The position numbers and the translations under genes are program-made. The notes beneath the pieces were generated by a model that saw only the letters and a list, made by a program, of their open reading frames with translations, made no database searches and had not been told where the DNA came from. This document shows, one piece after another, positions 25,682-35,370 of a stretch of 64,000 nucleotides of DNA. The stretch is from Aquimarina sp. AU58 (GTDB lineage: Bacteria > Bacteroidota > Bacteroidia > Flavobacteriales > Flavobacteriaceae). Location of the stretch: NCBI RefSeq assembly GCF_900312745.1, contig NZ_OMPD01000014.1, positions 744,001 to 808,000 on the forward strand. The letters are read 5' to 3'. Position 1 is the stretch's first letter. Every line of letters begins with the position of its first letter.

Positions 25682-26935
25682 ATGCTAATCTATCTTAGAG
25701 TACTTAAGGAAAGCTTTAATTTTGCTATTAATGCACTTGTAAACAATAAGTTGCGTACATTTCTTTCGCTATTGGGTGTTACTATTGGGATTTTTTCGAT
25801 TATAGGCGTTCTTGCTGCGGTAGACTCTTTAAAACAAGAAATCAAAGGAAGTATAAGCTCTCTAGATAATAGCACAATTTATCTCATGCGTTTTTCTTTT
25901 GGCCCTTCTGATATACCACAATGGAAACGAGAACAATTTCCTGATGTAACTTTTGAGGAATATCAATATATCAATAGATCAATGCCTGATCTTAAAGCAG
26001 CCAGTTTTATTTTAAACGTAGCTCCTGAAACAATTAAGTACGAAGATAATAGTATAAGTAATGTAGAGATTGCGCCAGTTACTAATGATTATTATGATAT
26101 TGAAGAATTACAGGTCGTAAAAGGAAGGTTTTATAATGAGCAAGAATCTGTGGCAGGTGCTCCTGTAATTGTTATAGGAGATGAGATAGCTAATAGCCTG
26201 TTTGGTTCTAGTGAACCTATAGGGAAAAAAATACGATTATACGGAAGAAAGCTTACTGTGATAGGAGTACTTCAAAAAGAAGGAGCAGGTCTCTTTGGAA
26301 ATAGTAAAGATACAGCTGTTATTCTTCCTGTTAATCTGGTTAGAAGGATCTATGGAGATAATAATAAATCGTCTTTTCCTGCCATAATTATTAAGCCAGA
26401 ATCTAATATTGATATCCCAGAATTTATAGCAGCCTTAAAACAAAAAGTAAGAGCATATCGAGGGTTAAAGCCCGATGAAGGTGATAATTTTTTTGTAAAT
26501 CAATTACAAGGGTTTACAGATTTTATAGATAACATTACTGGTACAATGTCTACTATTGGAGGTTTTATAGGTATGTTTTCACTTCTGGTAGGAGGTTTTG
26601 GAATTGCTAATATTATGTTTGTAAGTGTTAAAGAACGAACAAACCTAATAGGTATACAAAAGGCATTAGGAGCTAAAAAAAGATTTATATTATTTCAGTT
26701 TCTGTTTGAAGCAATTATTCTTGCTATTTTTGGTGGATTAATTGGACTCTTATTGGTTTGGTTAATTTCGATATTTGCATCACAGTTTACAGGTGATTTT
26801 AAGTTTATACTTTCTAGTTCTAATATGTTTTGGGGAATGTTTTCTTCTACGATAATAGGTCTGATTGCCGGGATTTTACCTGCATTGTCAGCTTCAAAAT
26901 TAGATCCTGTAGAAGCAATCAGAACAGGGATGTAA
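25682..26935 (+). CDS. MacB/FtsX-type ABC transporter permease
   Basis: A 417-residue protein with the MacB topology: one helix at residues ~25-47 (FLSLLGVTIGIFSIIGVLA), a large periplasmic domain to ~285, then three helices containing the FtsX domain (SLLVGGFGIANIMFVSVKERTNL split by loops, and a final GLIAGILPALSASKLDPVEA). Such proteins pair with an ATPase and move peptides, lipoproteins or drugs by a mechanical cycle. No ATPase is adjacent. Export of the GG peptides cannot be concluded, since it lacks a C39 domain and lies 8 kb away. Confidence 0.9.
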   Translation: MLIYLRVLKESFNFAINALVNNKLRTFLSLLGVTIGIFSIIGVLAAVDSLKQEIKGSISSLDNSTIYLMRFSFGPSDIPQWKREQFPDVTFEEYQYINRSMPDLKAASFILNVAPETIKYEDNSISNVEIAPVTNDYYDIEELQVVKGRFYNEQESVAGAPVIVIGDEIANSLFGSSEPIGKKIRLYGRKLTVIGVLQKEGAGLFGNSKDTAVILPVNLVRRIYGDNNKSSFPAIIIKPESNIDIPEFIAALKQKVRAYRGLKPDEGDNFFVNQLQGFTDFIDNITGTMSTIGGFIGMFSLLVGGFGIANIMFVSVKERTNLIGIQKALGAKKRFILFQFLFEAIILAIFGGLIGLLLVWLISIFASQFTGDFKFILSSSNMFWGMFSSTIIGLIAGILPALSASKLDPVEAIRTGM

Positions 26936-27026
26936 GTCTGTCCTAATCGCTTTGGTGGTAGATTAAAATTTCACATAATTTTTTGAATAAAGTTCGTTCG
27001 ATATAAAATAGATGCTTTTCCTTATT

Positions 27027-27902
27027 TTACTTCAGCTTAAATTTTAAAATCACTTCATGTGTTCCATTGGTATAGGTATTTATATCAGATGTAATATGCT
27101 CATATGCATAGCCAATGCTTAATAGGTTTTCTAAAAAACTAGCGGTAAAAAATGCCGTTATACTTTCGTCTAATCGATAATTTGCTCCTAGTTCTATTCG
27201 TTCTTTATATACAATTGAAGTGGTAAGGTCTAAAGATATAGGTGCATTGTTTACGACTTTACCAAGTGCAGAAGGGCGTAATTTAAAATCATTGCTAAGA
27301 TCAAAATCATATCCAGCACCTAAAAATACCTGCAAATCATCGCTGGCCGAGACAGGATTTAATCCTTCTTTTTCGTACCTGTCATTAGATAGCAGCCCAG
27401 GAGCAGAAAGTGATATATAGTACTTCTTGGCTTTTAGATAAAATCCTACACCCACATTAGGATTAAATGTATTTACATTTTGGGTGAATAATGGGTCATC
27501 TTCAATTCCTATTTCATTAAGATTTATCTTTAAAAAGGATCCTCCGACTTTAACTCCTGCATAGAGATTTGTTTCTTCGGCAACTTTTATTTTATATGAA
27601 AAATCAGCATAAAGATGTGTTTCATCTAACACAAAAACTTTATCACTTACAGCGGTTAATCCAATGCCGATATTTTTACCTATCGGAGAGTTTATATTAA
27701 AGTTAAGAGTTTCTGGACCGTCCTTAACTCCAGCCCATTGGCTCCTTACTGCAAATATTGCTTCAAGACTACCATTGGTACCGGCATATGCAGGAGTGAT
27801 TACATTCATGTTATATCTATACATACTAAAATGTGGGTCTTGTTGGGCGTTACCGGTAAAAGACATGATGGTCGTAAAAACTATATATTTTAAATACTTC
27901 AT
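27027..27902 (-). CDS. PorP/SprF family T9SS-associated outer-membrane protein
   Basis: A 291-residue protein starting at ATG 27902, which gives a clean signal peptide (MKYLKYIVFTTIMSFTGNAQ). The reading frame is open further upstream, but those codons lie in non-coding DNA. The mature start QQDPHFSMYRYNMNVITPAYAGT and the repeated beta-strand pattern are typical of PorP/SprF. These proteins attach type B-sorted T9SS cargo at the surface. It follows the adhesin gene by 71 bp, the standard pairing. Confidence 0.92.
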   Translation of the reverse strand: MKYLKYIVFTTIMSFTGNAQQDPHFSMYRYNMNVITPAYAGTNGSLEAIFAVRSQWAGVKDGPETLNFNINSPIGKNIGIGLTAVSDKVFVLDETHLYADFSYKIKVAEETNLYAGVKVGGSFLKINLNEIGIEDDPLFTQNVNTFNPNVGVGFYLKAKKYYISLSAPGLLSNDRYEKEGLNPVSASDDLQVFLGAGYDFDLSNDFKLRPSALGKVVNNAPISLDLTTSIVYKERIELGANYRLDESITAFFTASFLENLLSIGYAYEHITSDINTYTNGTHEVILKFKLK

Positions 27903-27973
27903 TTTACTTTTATTTTGTTGATTTTGATGGAAATAATAACAGTTAGATTCTTTTTTTTTGAAACTATATAGGA

Positions 27974-30900
27974 TTAATAGTTTATATAGATCCATCCGAC
28001 AAGAGGAGGTACTTCTTGACTGCCTGTTTCGATAATATAATAATATGCTCCGGCAGGTAATTTGCCATTTCCAACTGCTAAACGGCCATTGGAGATTCCA
28101 TCCCAATTATTTTGATAATCTTTAGCCTCAAATACTTTAGCGCCTGATCTGCTAAATAGTTGAATAGTATGATTAGGAAAATCTTCAATTCCTTCTATTA
28201 CCCAGGTATCATTTATCCCATCTCCATTAGGAGAAAACCCTTTATCAAACGTAAGCGTTGTTACTGGAATTTCTTGCTGCGTATTAATCGTGAAATTGGG
28301 AGAATCTGTAACTCCGACTCCTGGGTTGCCAGCAATATCAGTTACCCCGGTATTATCCAAAGTGATACTATTTTCTGTATCGGTTATTCCGGTTGTTGGA
28401 GTGTATGTAGCTGTAAAAGTGATATTGCCATCGGTAGAACTTACTGTTGTGAGCGTTCCATTAGGTATTGCCAGATCGGCATTAGTAAAACCTGTTACGG
28501 CTTCAGAAAAAATAATAGTTATCGTGGCTGTATCGCCTGTTGTTAATTCGTTATCGCTAATTTCTACAATTGCTGTAGGTGGCGTCATATCAATAATAAA
28601 GTTAGAAGAATTTGTTGTTCCCGTTCCAGCATTTCCTACACTATCAGTGACTCCTGTATTATCAAGAATGATAATGTTAGTATCATCTTCTACATCGATT
28701 GCTGGAGTATAGGTAGCTGTAAAAGTGATATTACCATCGGTAGAAGTAACGGTAGATAATGTTCCATTAGGAATTGTTAAATCCGTATTGTCAAATCCAG
28801 ATACTGCTTCAGAAAAAGTAACAGTTATTGTAGCAGTTTCACCAATCGTTAATGTAGAATCACTAATGGTTATGGTTGCAGTCGGAGGTGTCGTCTTTTT
28901 ATTTTCAGTATCCGTAGCTGCACTTCCTGTATTTCCGTTTACATCGGTAAGCGTTACGCTTAATGTAATAGTTCCGTCTCCCAGGTCACTAAGATCTATG
29001 TTAGAAATCGTTGCTGTTGCAGAAGCCACTGTTCCGGATCCGGTTACATTGGTTCCTCCTCCAGAACTACTAAAGGTATAATTATAGGTTGCACCTACTT
29101 CTGCAGAAGAGAAGGTGTAACTTACTGCATTGTTATTCCCAGCATTGATAGGGCTCTGATCTATTGCAACCGAATATCCTGTTGGAGCAAGGGTGTCTTT
29201 GGTTTCTGTATCTGTTGCCGCACTTCCTGTATTTCCATTTACATCAGTAAGCGTAACGCTTAATGTTATTGTGCCGTCTGTTAAACCACTAAGATCTATG
29301 CCAGAAATAGTTGCTCCTGCAGAAGCTACGGTGCCAGATCCGGTTACTGTTCCTGCTCCTCCTGAAGTACTAAAGGTATAATTATAGGTTGCACCTACTT
29401 CTGCACTACTAAATGTATAGCTTACTGCATTGTCATTCCCGGCATTGATGGGACTTTGATCTATTGCAACCAAATATCCTGTTGGTGCTCCAGTATCTTT
29501 GGTTTCGGTATCTGTTGCTGCACTTCCTGTATTTCCATTTACATCAGTTAATGTTACGCTAAGTGTAATGGTTCCATCGGCTAGACCACTAAGATCTATG
29601 CCAGAAATAGTTGCTCCTGCAGAAGCTACGGTGCCAGATCCGGTTACTGTTCCTGCTCCTCCTGAAGTACTAAAGGTATAGTTATAGGTAGCACCTACTT
29701 CTGCACTGCTAAATGTATAGCTTACTGCATTGTCATTAAGATCACTGATAGGACTCTGATCTATTGCAACCGAATACCCTGTTGGAGCAACGGTTTCTTT
29801 AGTTTCGGTATCAGTTGCTGCACTTCCTGTATTTCCATTTACATCAGTTAATGTTACGCTAAGTGTAATGGTTCCATCGGCTAATCCGGTCAGGTCTATT
29901 CCTGAAATAGTTGCTCCTGCAGAAGCTACGGTGCCAGATCCGGTTACTGTTCCTGCTCCTCCAGAAGTACTAAAGGTATAATTATAGGTTGCACCTACTT
30001 CTGCACTGCTAAATGTATAGCTTACTGCATTGTCATTTCCGGCATTGATGGGACTTTGATCTATTGCAACCGAATACCCTGTTGGAGCAACGGTTTCTTT
30101 GGTTTCTGTATCAGTTGCCGCACTTCCTGTATTTCCATTTACATCAGTTAATGTTACGCTAAGTGTAATGGTTCCATCGGCTAATCCGGTCAGGTCTATT
30201 CCTGAAATAGTTGCTCCTGCAGAAGCTACGGTGCCAGATCCGGTTACTGTTCCTGCTCCTCCAGAAGTACTAAAGGTATAATTATAGGTTGCACCAACTT
30301 CTGCACTGCTAAATGTATAGCTTACTGCATTGTCATTTCCGGCATTTATAGGGCTCTGATTTATTACGACAGAATACCCTGTTGGCGCCACAGTTTCTTT
30401 GGTTTCTGTATCGGTTGCTGCACTTCCTGTATTTCCGTTTACATCGGTAAGTGTTACGCTTAATGTAATGGTTCCGTCGGCTAATCCGGTCAGGTCTATT
30501 CCTGAAATAGTTGCTCCTGCAGAAGCTACAGTTCCCGATCCGGTTACTGTTCCTGCTCCTCCTGAAGTACTAAAGGTATAATTATAGGTTGCACCTACTT
30601 CTGCACTGCTAAATGTATAGCTTACTGCATTGTCATTTCCGGCATTGATGGGACTTTGATTTATTACGACAGAATACCCTGTTGGAGCAACGGTTTCTTT
30701 GGTTTCTGTATCGGTTGCTGCACTTCCTGTATTTCCATTTACATCAGTTAATGTTACGCTAAGTGTAATGGTTCCATCGGCTAATCCGGTCAGGTCTATT
30801 CCTGAAATAGTTGCTCCTGCAGAAGCTACGGTGCCAGATCCGGTTACTGTTCCTGCTCCTCCAGAAGTACTAAAGGTATAATTATAGGTTGCACCAACTT

Positions 30901-32932
30901 CTGCACTGCTAAATGTATAGCTTACTGCATTGTCATTTCCGGCATTGATGGGACTTTGATCTATTGCAACCGAATACCCTGTTGGAGCAACGGTTTCTTT
31001 GGTTTCTGTATCGGTTGCTGCACTTCCTGTATTTCCGTTTACATCGGTTAATGTTACGCTAAGTGAAATGGTTCCATCGGCTAATCCGGTCAGGTCGATT
31101 CCTGAAATAGTTGCTCCTGCAGAAGCTACGGTGCCAGATCCGGTTATAGTTCCGGCGCCCCCAGAAGTACTAAAAGTATAATTATAGGTAGCACCAACTT
31201 CTGCACTGCTAAATGTATAGCTTACTGCATTGTCATTTCCGGCGTTGATAGGACTTTGATCTATCGCAACCGAATATCCTGTTGGAGCATCACGATCTAC
31301 TGTATGGGTCTCTCCGGTATTAAATGCTGCTGGTCCAGAATTAGCTAAATCATCTGCAATGTTAGTAGACCCATTTAAATCTAGACGAATACCTCCTGTG
31401 CCAGTGATTGTATTTATAGTTACAGTAACACTTGTTCCTGATGAGGAACTTACACTAGACACTGTTCCTGAGGCTGTTCCTGAGGTAGTCGTTAGAGAAA
31501 AATCATCTGTAGAAATATTATTAGCATTTTCATCGAATGAAACTGTATATTGTACTGAAGCAGCATTGATAGCCGGTGTACCTACCAAAGAAATACTTGT
31601 CACTACAGGAGGATCGGTATCTGGTACTGGTGCCGAAGCTTCGCCATAAATTGCCGTACCAATACTACTGTTAGATTCATCTTGATATATGTAGATTTGT
31701 TTTCCGTCATCAATTTTTAGTACTTCCATCGCTTGAATATCACTATTACCACTATGAATGGTAGCTTGAGCACTTAGCGTGATATTGGTTCCTGTAACTT
31801 CACCTTCTCTTGCGTAAATTGGATCGGTACCGCTTGTAGGAGTATACATAGCTATAAATTTATCAGAAGAGGAAGGGGCTAGTCGAACTCCTCCGACGGT
31901 TGTGATTAATTGCTGGCGTGTTCCATATCCTGTTATTGTTGTTCCGCTGACCGATCCTACCTGAACATAACCGTTTCCATCGTCATCATCATCATAAGCA
32001 ACTACAAACTTATCGGATGAAATAGCTACTACATCAACTTGTCTGCAATTAGTTTCGAAAATGTTTGCACTACCTAAAGTAATGGTTGATCCACTAACTG
32101 ATCCTATAACAGCTCCTCCTTCGGAACCAGCAGTGGTTGCCTGATAAACAATTACAAAAGTACTAGAAGACAATACATCTAGACCGGTCCAAATTGTTGC
32201 GTCTGTTAAAAAAGTTGCTGCTGTTCCAAAGGACAGCGTTGCCCCACTTACTGTAATTATTTTTGCTTTTCCGCGATTACTATCCTCGACATCTCGATAG
32301 ACTACTATATGACTGGTTGAAGACAAAGCTTCCATCTCTATTGCATCAACATCTCCAGGCGCAAAATCAAATGAGCTACCAAAAGAAATAGTACTACCCG
32401 ATACGGTGCCTATTCTCATTTCTCCTACATCAGAAGCTCCACGTTCATCTTCAAAAGCAACGATAAATTGTGTAGCGCTTATAGCAGAAATAGCAGTATG
32501 TGTAGCGCCTACAGTAGCAGCAAATTGTGTACTGCTCCCAAAGCTGATCGCATTTCCGGATAGTGTCCCTACAATAGCTTCTCCTGGCGTACCAGAAGCA
32601 GAAGATCTATACGCTATGACAAATTGGGTGGTACTTAGTGCTACTGCAGAGGGTTCTAGAAAAAAATTTGTTCCTGTAAATGTAGTCGCTGTACCGGGAG
32701 TAACGGGTGTTGTAGGGGCATAGTAATTTAGTTCGTTTATTTTTTTTGTAATAGCATAGGCATCTATAGGGTCAGATCCCAAGTTTAATTCTGAAAATAG
32801 GCTAGAGATATGATGTATAACATAAGGGTTTCCTTCTATAGAGATACTTGGTTTTTTGTTATCTGTAGATGATTCCATAGCAATGCCAAAAAAGCTAAGA
32901 ACCATCATAGATAAAAGTGTAATTTTTTTCAT
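27974..32932 (-). CDS. Large repetitive T9SS adhesin with type B sorting domain
   Basis: A 1652-residue surface protein. After a signal peptide, residues ~75-430 contain repeated ~45-residue units ending in variants of VSGSTISFGS, probably a propeller-like array. A short Ig-like domain (~440-545) is followed by eight ~100-residue repeats starting APTGYSVAIDQSP, then two ~100-residue Ig-like domains with TITISDSTLTIGETATI. The last ~90 residues (FDKGFSPNGDGINDTWVIEG to WIYINY) are the gliding-associated C-terminal sorting domain. It is secreted by T9SS, probably for adhesion or gliding, and is paired with the PorP/SprF gene downstream. Confidence 0.93.
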   Translation of the reverse strand: MKKITLLSMMVLSFFGIAMESSTDNKKPSISIEGNPYVIHHISSLFSELNLGSDPIDAYAITKKINELNYYAPTTPVTPGTATTFTGTNFFLEPSAVALSTTQFVIAYRSSASGTPGEAIVGTLSGNAISFGSSTQFAATVGATHTAISAISATQFIVAFEDERGASDVGEMRIGTVSGSTISFGSSFDFAPGDVDAIEMEALSSTSHIVVYRDVEDSNRGKAKIITVSGATLSFGTAATFLTDATIWTGLDVLSSSTFVIVYQATTAGSEGGAVIGSVSGSTITLGSANIFETNCRQVDVVAISSDKFVVAYDDDDDGNGYVQVGSVSGTTITGYGTRQQLITTVGGVRLAPSSSDKFIAMYTPTSGTDPIYAREGEVTGTNITLSAQATIHSGNSDIQAMEVLKIDDGKQIYIYQDESNSSIGTAIYGEASAPVPDTDPPVVTSISLVGTPAINAASVQYTVSFDENANNISTDDFSLTTTSGTASGTVSSVSSSSGTSVTVTINTITGTGGIRLDLNGSTNIADDLANSGPAAFNTGETHTVDRDAPTGYSVAIDQSPINAGNDNAVSYTFSSAEVGATYNYTFSTSGGAGTITGSGTVASAGATISGIDLTGLADGTISLSVTLTDVNGNTGSAATDTETKETVAPTGYSVAIDQSPINAGNDNAVSYTFSSAEVGATYNYTFSTSGGAGTVTGSGTVASAGATISGIDLTGLADGTITLSVTLTDVNGNTGSAATDTETKETVAPTGYSVVINQSPINAGNDNAVSYTFSSAEVGATYNYTFSTSGGAGTVTGSGTVASAGATISGIDLTGLADGTITLSVTLTDVNGNTGSAATDTETKETVAPTGYSVVINQSPINAGNDNAVSYTFSSAEVGATYNYTFSTSGGAGTVTGSGTVASAGATISGIDLTGLADGTITLSVTLTDVNGNTGSAATDTETKETVAPTGYSVAIDQSPINAGNDNAVSYTFSSAEVGATYNYTFSTSGGAGTVTGSGTVASAGATISGIDLTGLADGTITLSVTLTDVNGNTGSAATDTETKETVAPTGYSVAIDQSPISDLNDNAVSYTFSSAEVGATYNYTFSTSGGAGTVTGSGTVASAGATISGIDLSGLADGTITLSVTLTDVNGNTGSAATDTETKDTGAPTGYLVAIDQSPINAGNDNAVSYTFSSAEVGATYNYTFSTSGGAGTVTGSGTVASAGATISGIDLSGLTDGTITLSVTLTDVNGNTGSAATDTETKDTLAPTGYSVAIDQSPINAGNNNAVSYTFSSAEVGATYNYTFSSSGGGTNVTGSGTVASATATISNIDLSDLGDGTITLSVTLTDVNGNTGSAATDTENKKTTPPTATITISDSTLTIGETATITVTFSEAVSGFDNTDLTIPNGTLSTVTSTDGNITFTATYTPAIDVEDDTNIIILDNTGVTDSVGNAGTGTTNSSNFIIDMTPPTAIVEISDNELTTGDTATITIIFSEAVTGFTNADLAIPNGTLTTVSSTDGNITFTATYTPTTGITDTENSITLDNTGVTDIAGNPGVGVTDSPNFTINTQQEIPVTTLTFDKGFSPNGDGINDTWVIEGIEDFPNHTIQLFSRSGAKVFEAKDYQNNWDGISNGRLAVGNGKLPAGAYYYIIETGSQEVPPLVGWIYINY
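28889..31288 (-). repeat. Eight tandem 300-bp in-frame repeats inside the adhesin gene
   Basis: Eight copies of a unit of exactly 300 bp (100 codons). Central copies are nearly identical in DNA and the outer ones, especially the last (28889-29188), are more diverged. This suggests recent expansion or homogenisation in the middle. Confidence 0.92.
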
Positions 32933-33037
32933 TAGATAAAGGTTTTAAGAGGTGTATTCGAATTTTCCTTTTTTTTACTATGTGTTTTTTTATTTTTTTA
33001 TAATTAGGTATGGTCAGCAATTAAAAAAAATGAAGTT

Positions 33038-34201
33038 TTATATGCATAAATATGGATTCACCCAACCAGAATCTAATTCTCCTACAATATGATTGGTAAT
33101 AGGGTTATTTTCATTCATTTTTTTGCCAATATCTATGATCGTATTGTAGATTCCAGAGTTATTGGTTTTTATTTTCACAATATCAATATCAGGAGTTATA
33201 AAACCTTCTTTAGAACAGAAGTTTTTAAGACCTCGCGGACTTTCAATATTCATTTTTTGTAGTTTTTCTTTTACAACATCCCATTGCCTTTTTTTAAGAG
33301 GCCGTAATAGCTCTTTAAATAAAAGCCCGGTTTCGTATCCTTGTAAAGCATAAAGATTTGGAGGTTGTCCAGTGTTTTGTTTGAATTTTTTCACGAATTG
33401 CTTATTGATTTTATGTTCAGCATTCGGATTCCATAGCATGGCTCCATATAGGTTTAGTTCGAGGTGTTTTACATCAGTTAGCATATCTGGATATAACATG
33501 TTTTCTGCTACTAATAAAGGAATGTCTTTTGTCCACGATTTTGATTTCCATAGATTTAAAAACTCATTTCCTTGTGGCCCTACAAATAAGGCGTGGACAT
33601 ATGCAGGAGCTTCTTTTCTGATTTTATCAAAGATCGATTCGATATCAAGGTGATGTGGATTATTCGTATTGTATGGAATAACGGATTGTAAAACAGTATT
33701 ACCTCCTGCAGCACTAATACCAGCTTGAAAAGAGGTATGTAGGTGATATCCAGAATTGTATATAGGTGTAATAATCAAACCAGGTTGTTGATATTCCTTT
33801 TGCGCCCAATATCCCAATGCATATTGACTTTGATATAATTGATGAGAATTAAAAAATACATTTGGACTGTGATAATCAAAACTCGGTAACATTTCTCCCA
33901 TATCAAAAAAGAATCCCAGAGCATCTTTCCTATTGTCTATGAGTTGAACCAGATCAGGAAGGGAGCGGTAACTAATCATTCCCGAAACAATGTCAACATT
34001 ACTAAAGTTGAGTAATTTTTTTGTGGCTTCAATGACCGAGGATATTCCTCCTGAACCTGCAAATTCTGGAATGAGTTCGATATCTGATCTTCTTCCAGGT
34101 TTTTGACCAAGACCAAGGTAAAAACCCGTGGCAAGATGTGGAAAAAAATTAGGATAAATACTCGAATATGGTGTTAAAAAGCCAATTTTGATAGGAGTCA
34201 T
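33038..34201 (-). CDS. Periplasmic-binding-protein-like protein without signal peptide
   Basis: A 387-residue protein of the branched-chain amino-acid type binding family (Peripla_BP_6-like): IKIGFLTPYSSIYP begins the first beta strand at residue 4, with VDIVSGMISYRS, YHLHTSFQAGISAAGGNT and YALQGYETGLLFKELL further on. Usual exported members have a signal peptide of about 25 residues; here there is none and no upstream in-frame start supplies one. No transporter genes are nearby. It probably acts as a cytoplasmic ligand-binding or structural protein. A 15-bp hairpin lies just before its start, after the collar-protein gene. Confidence 0.82.
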   Translation of the reverse strand: MTPIKIGFLTPYSSIYPNFFPHLATGFYLGLGQKPGRRSDIELIPEFAGSGGISSVIEATKKLLNFSNVDIVSGMISYRSLPDLVQLIDNRKDALGFFFDMGEMLPSFDYHSPNVFFNSHQLYQSQYALGYWAQKEYQQPGLIITPIYNSGYHLHTSFQAGISAAGGNTVLQSVIPYNTNNPHHLDIESIFDKIRKEAPAYVHALFVGPQGNEFLNLWKSKSWTKDIPLLVAENMLYPDMLTDVKHLELNLYGAMLWNPNAEHKINKQFVKKFKQNTGQPPNLYALQGYETGLLFKELLRPLKKRQWDVVKEKLQKMNIESPRGLKNFCSKEGFITPDIDIVKIKTNNSGIYNTIIDIGKKMNENNPITNHIVGELDSGWVNPYLCI

Positions 34202-34216
34202 AATTCTTCAAGATAG

Positions 34217-34255
34217 AAGTATGTTGTTTGAAAAAATAGCTCAAACAACATACTT
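34217..34255 (-). promoter_or_regulatory. Strong intercistronic hairpin
   Basis: A perfect 15-bp stem (34217-34231 with 34241-34255) with a 9-nt loop, between the stop of the collar gene and the start of the binding-protein gene. There is no clean T-tract after it on the minus strand. It could be an attenuator, mRNA-stabilising element or weak terminator. Confidence 0.65.
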
Positions 34256-34289
34256 AATTTATATGCAAACTAGATGGTTGTAGTACTAC

Positions 34290-34883
34290 TTAATTTCTAG
34301 ACGGGAAAAGGCCTTGTATACAAATGCAAGGATTTAATGTAAGGAAAGGCATTCTGTTTTCGTGATATTGACTTCCTCCTGTATTTAGAGTCTCTGCATT
34401 ACCAGTTATTGCTCCTATAGCACCTGCTATGGGTACATTTGGAGCTTCTGAATTATACCCTGAGATTTCAGCTAAATTACTGCTGTCATAAGGAGCTGCT
34501 AATGATACACCACTAGTAGGTGTGTGCGTATCTGCCTGACCACTATTTGCGCTCATTTGTACTGTTATATTAAGACCAGAAGTGTCAATTATATGATTGT
34601 GCGATGGTATTTGTAATGTGTTTAACGTAACTACCTCTACTCCTCCTGTTGATCCTAATCGATAATCAGACAAACCAGGCCCGTTACCAAAACCAATAGG
34701 TGCACGCCCTCTTAAATCAGGTAAACCAAAAGTTGTACGACCATCTCCGCCAAAAGTAGTTCCTAGAAGTGAAAACAGTGCTGTGTTACTTGATATAGCT
34801 ATTAAAGCACCAGAGCAAAATGCCCAAGTTCTGGGAGCAAAATTGCAAGCCCAATACACAATCTGCGAAAGATAAAATTCCAT
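34290..34883 (-). CDS. Phage tail collar/Mdp-type protein
   Basis: A 197-residue protein of the tail-collar/microcystin-dependent family: FAPRTWAFCSGALIAISSNT, FSLLGTTFGGDGRTTFGLPD and LRGRAPIGFG at the N-terminus, SHNH in the middle and a C-terminal MPFLTLNPCICIQG. In phages this domain forms fibre collars; chromosomal copies of unknown role are widespread, often in sets of three. Here it is a single copy with no other phage genes. The product lacks a signal peptide, like the binding protein after it. Confidence 0.88.
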   Translation of the reverse strand: MEFYLSQIVYWACNFAPRTWAFCSGALIAISSNTALFSLLGTTFGGDGRTTFGLPDLRGRAPIGFGNGPGLSDYRLGSTGGVEVVTLNTLQIPSHNHIIDTSGLNITVQMSANSGQADTHTPTSGVSLAAPYDSSNLAEISGYNSEAPNVPIAGAIGAITGNAETLNTGGSQYHENRMPFLTLNPCICIQGLFPSRN

Positions 34884-35370
34884 AATTTTAATTTTTTTAA
34901 GTTAAAGATTCATTAAGATATAATACGACAGCCTTGCTTTTAGTCGTCTGTCTTTTCAAAGAAAACAGAAAGTTAAAAACCAGTCAATACGTATAATTAC
35001 TTGATTTTGACAGATGTGTTAGCTTAAAATAGCTAGGAAATGCTTATTTAAAATTTGCAATAAATGGGGTAACTCATAAGATTTTTGAGATATAAACTTT
35101 TTTACCATAAAAGTTTATTCAGGGGTAATTGGGTAATTAATGAGCGTATTTTGCAATTTAGAATATCCAAGTATAAGTTTTGTATACTAAGATGTTGGAT
35201 GTAACAATTATTTAAGGAAACATTTGTATGAAGGTAGAATCCGTACCATTGATTAAAAATCGATTAATATTAATGTTTAGAACTTAAATTTAGTTAAAAA
35301 ATAGTAACAAATCTTACTTTTAAACTATTTTTTTAGCTGTCGTATAATATGCTATAGTAGATAATTAAGC
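34884..35370. other. AT-rich gap upstream of the collar gene
   Basis: 487 bp with no coding potential on either strand. It presumably contains the promoter for the collar/binding-protein pair and the 3' end region of the retropepsin gene. I see no clear terminator, repeat or RNA. Confidence 0.5.

Noticed and set aside
25682-26935. Exporter for the GG-leader peptides
   Set aside because: It lacks a C39 peptidase domain and an ATPase and is 8 kb away among core genes; MacB-type permease is the better reading.
27903-28106. Extended start for the PorP/SprF gene
   Set aside because: The extra 68 residues overlap the end of the adhesin gene and precede a perfect signal peptide start at 27902.
28160-32723. 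Many plus-strand open frames of 60-140 codons opposite the adhesin gene
   Set aside because: They repeat every 300 bp with the coding repeat and are antisense shadows of its low-stop codon usage.
34290-34883. Prophage remnant
   Set aside because: Only one collar-domain gene is present; no capsid, integrase, tail sheath or attachment-site repeats were seen.
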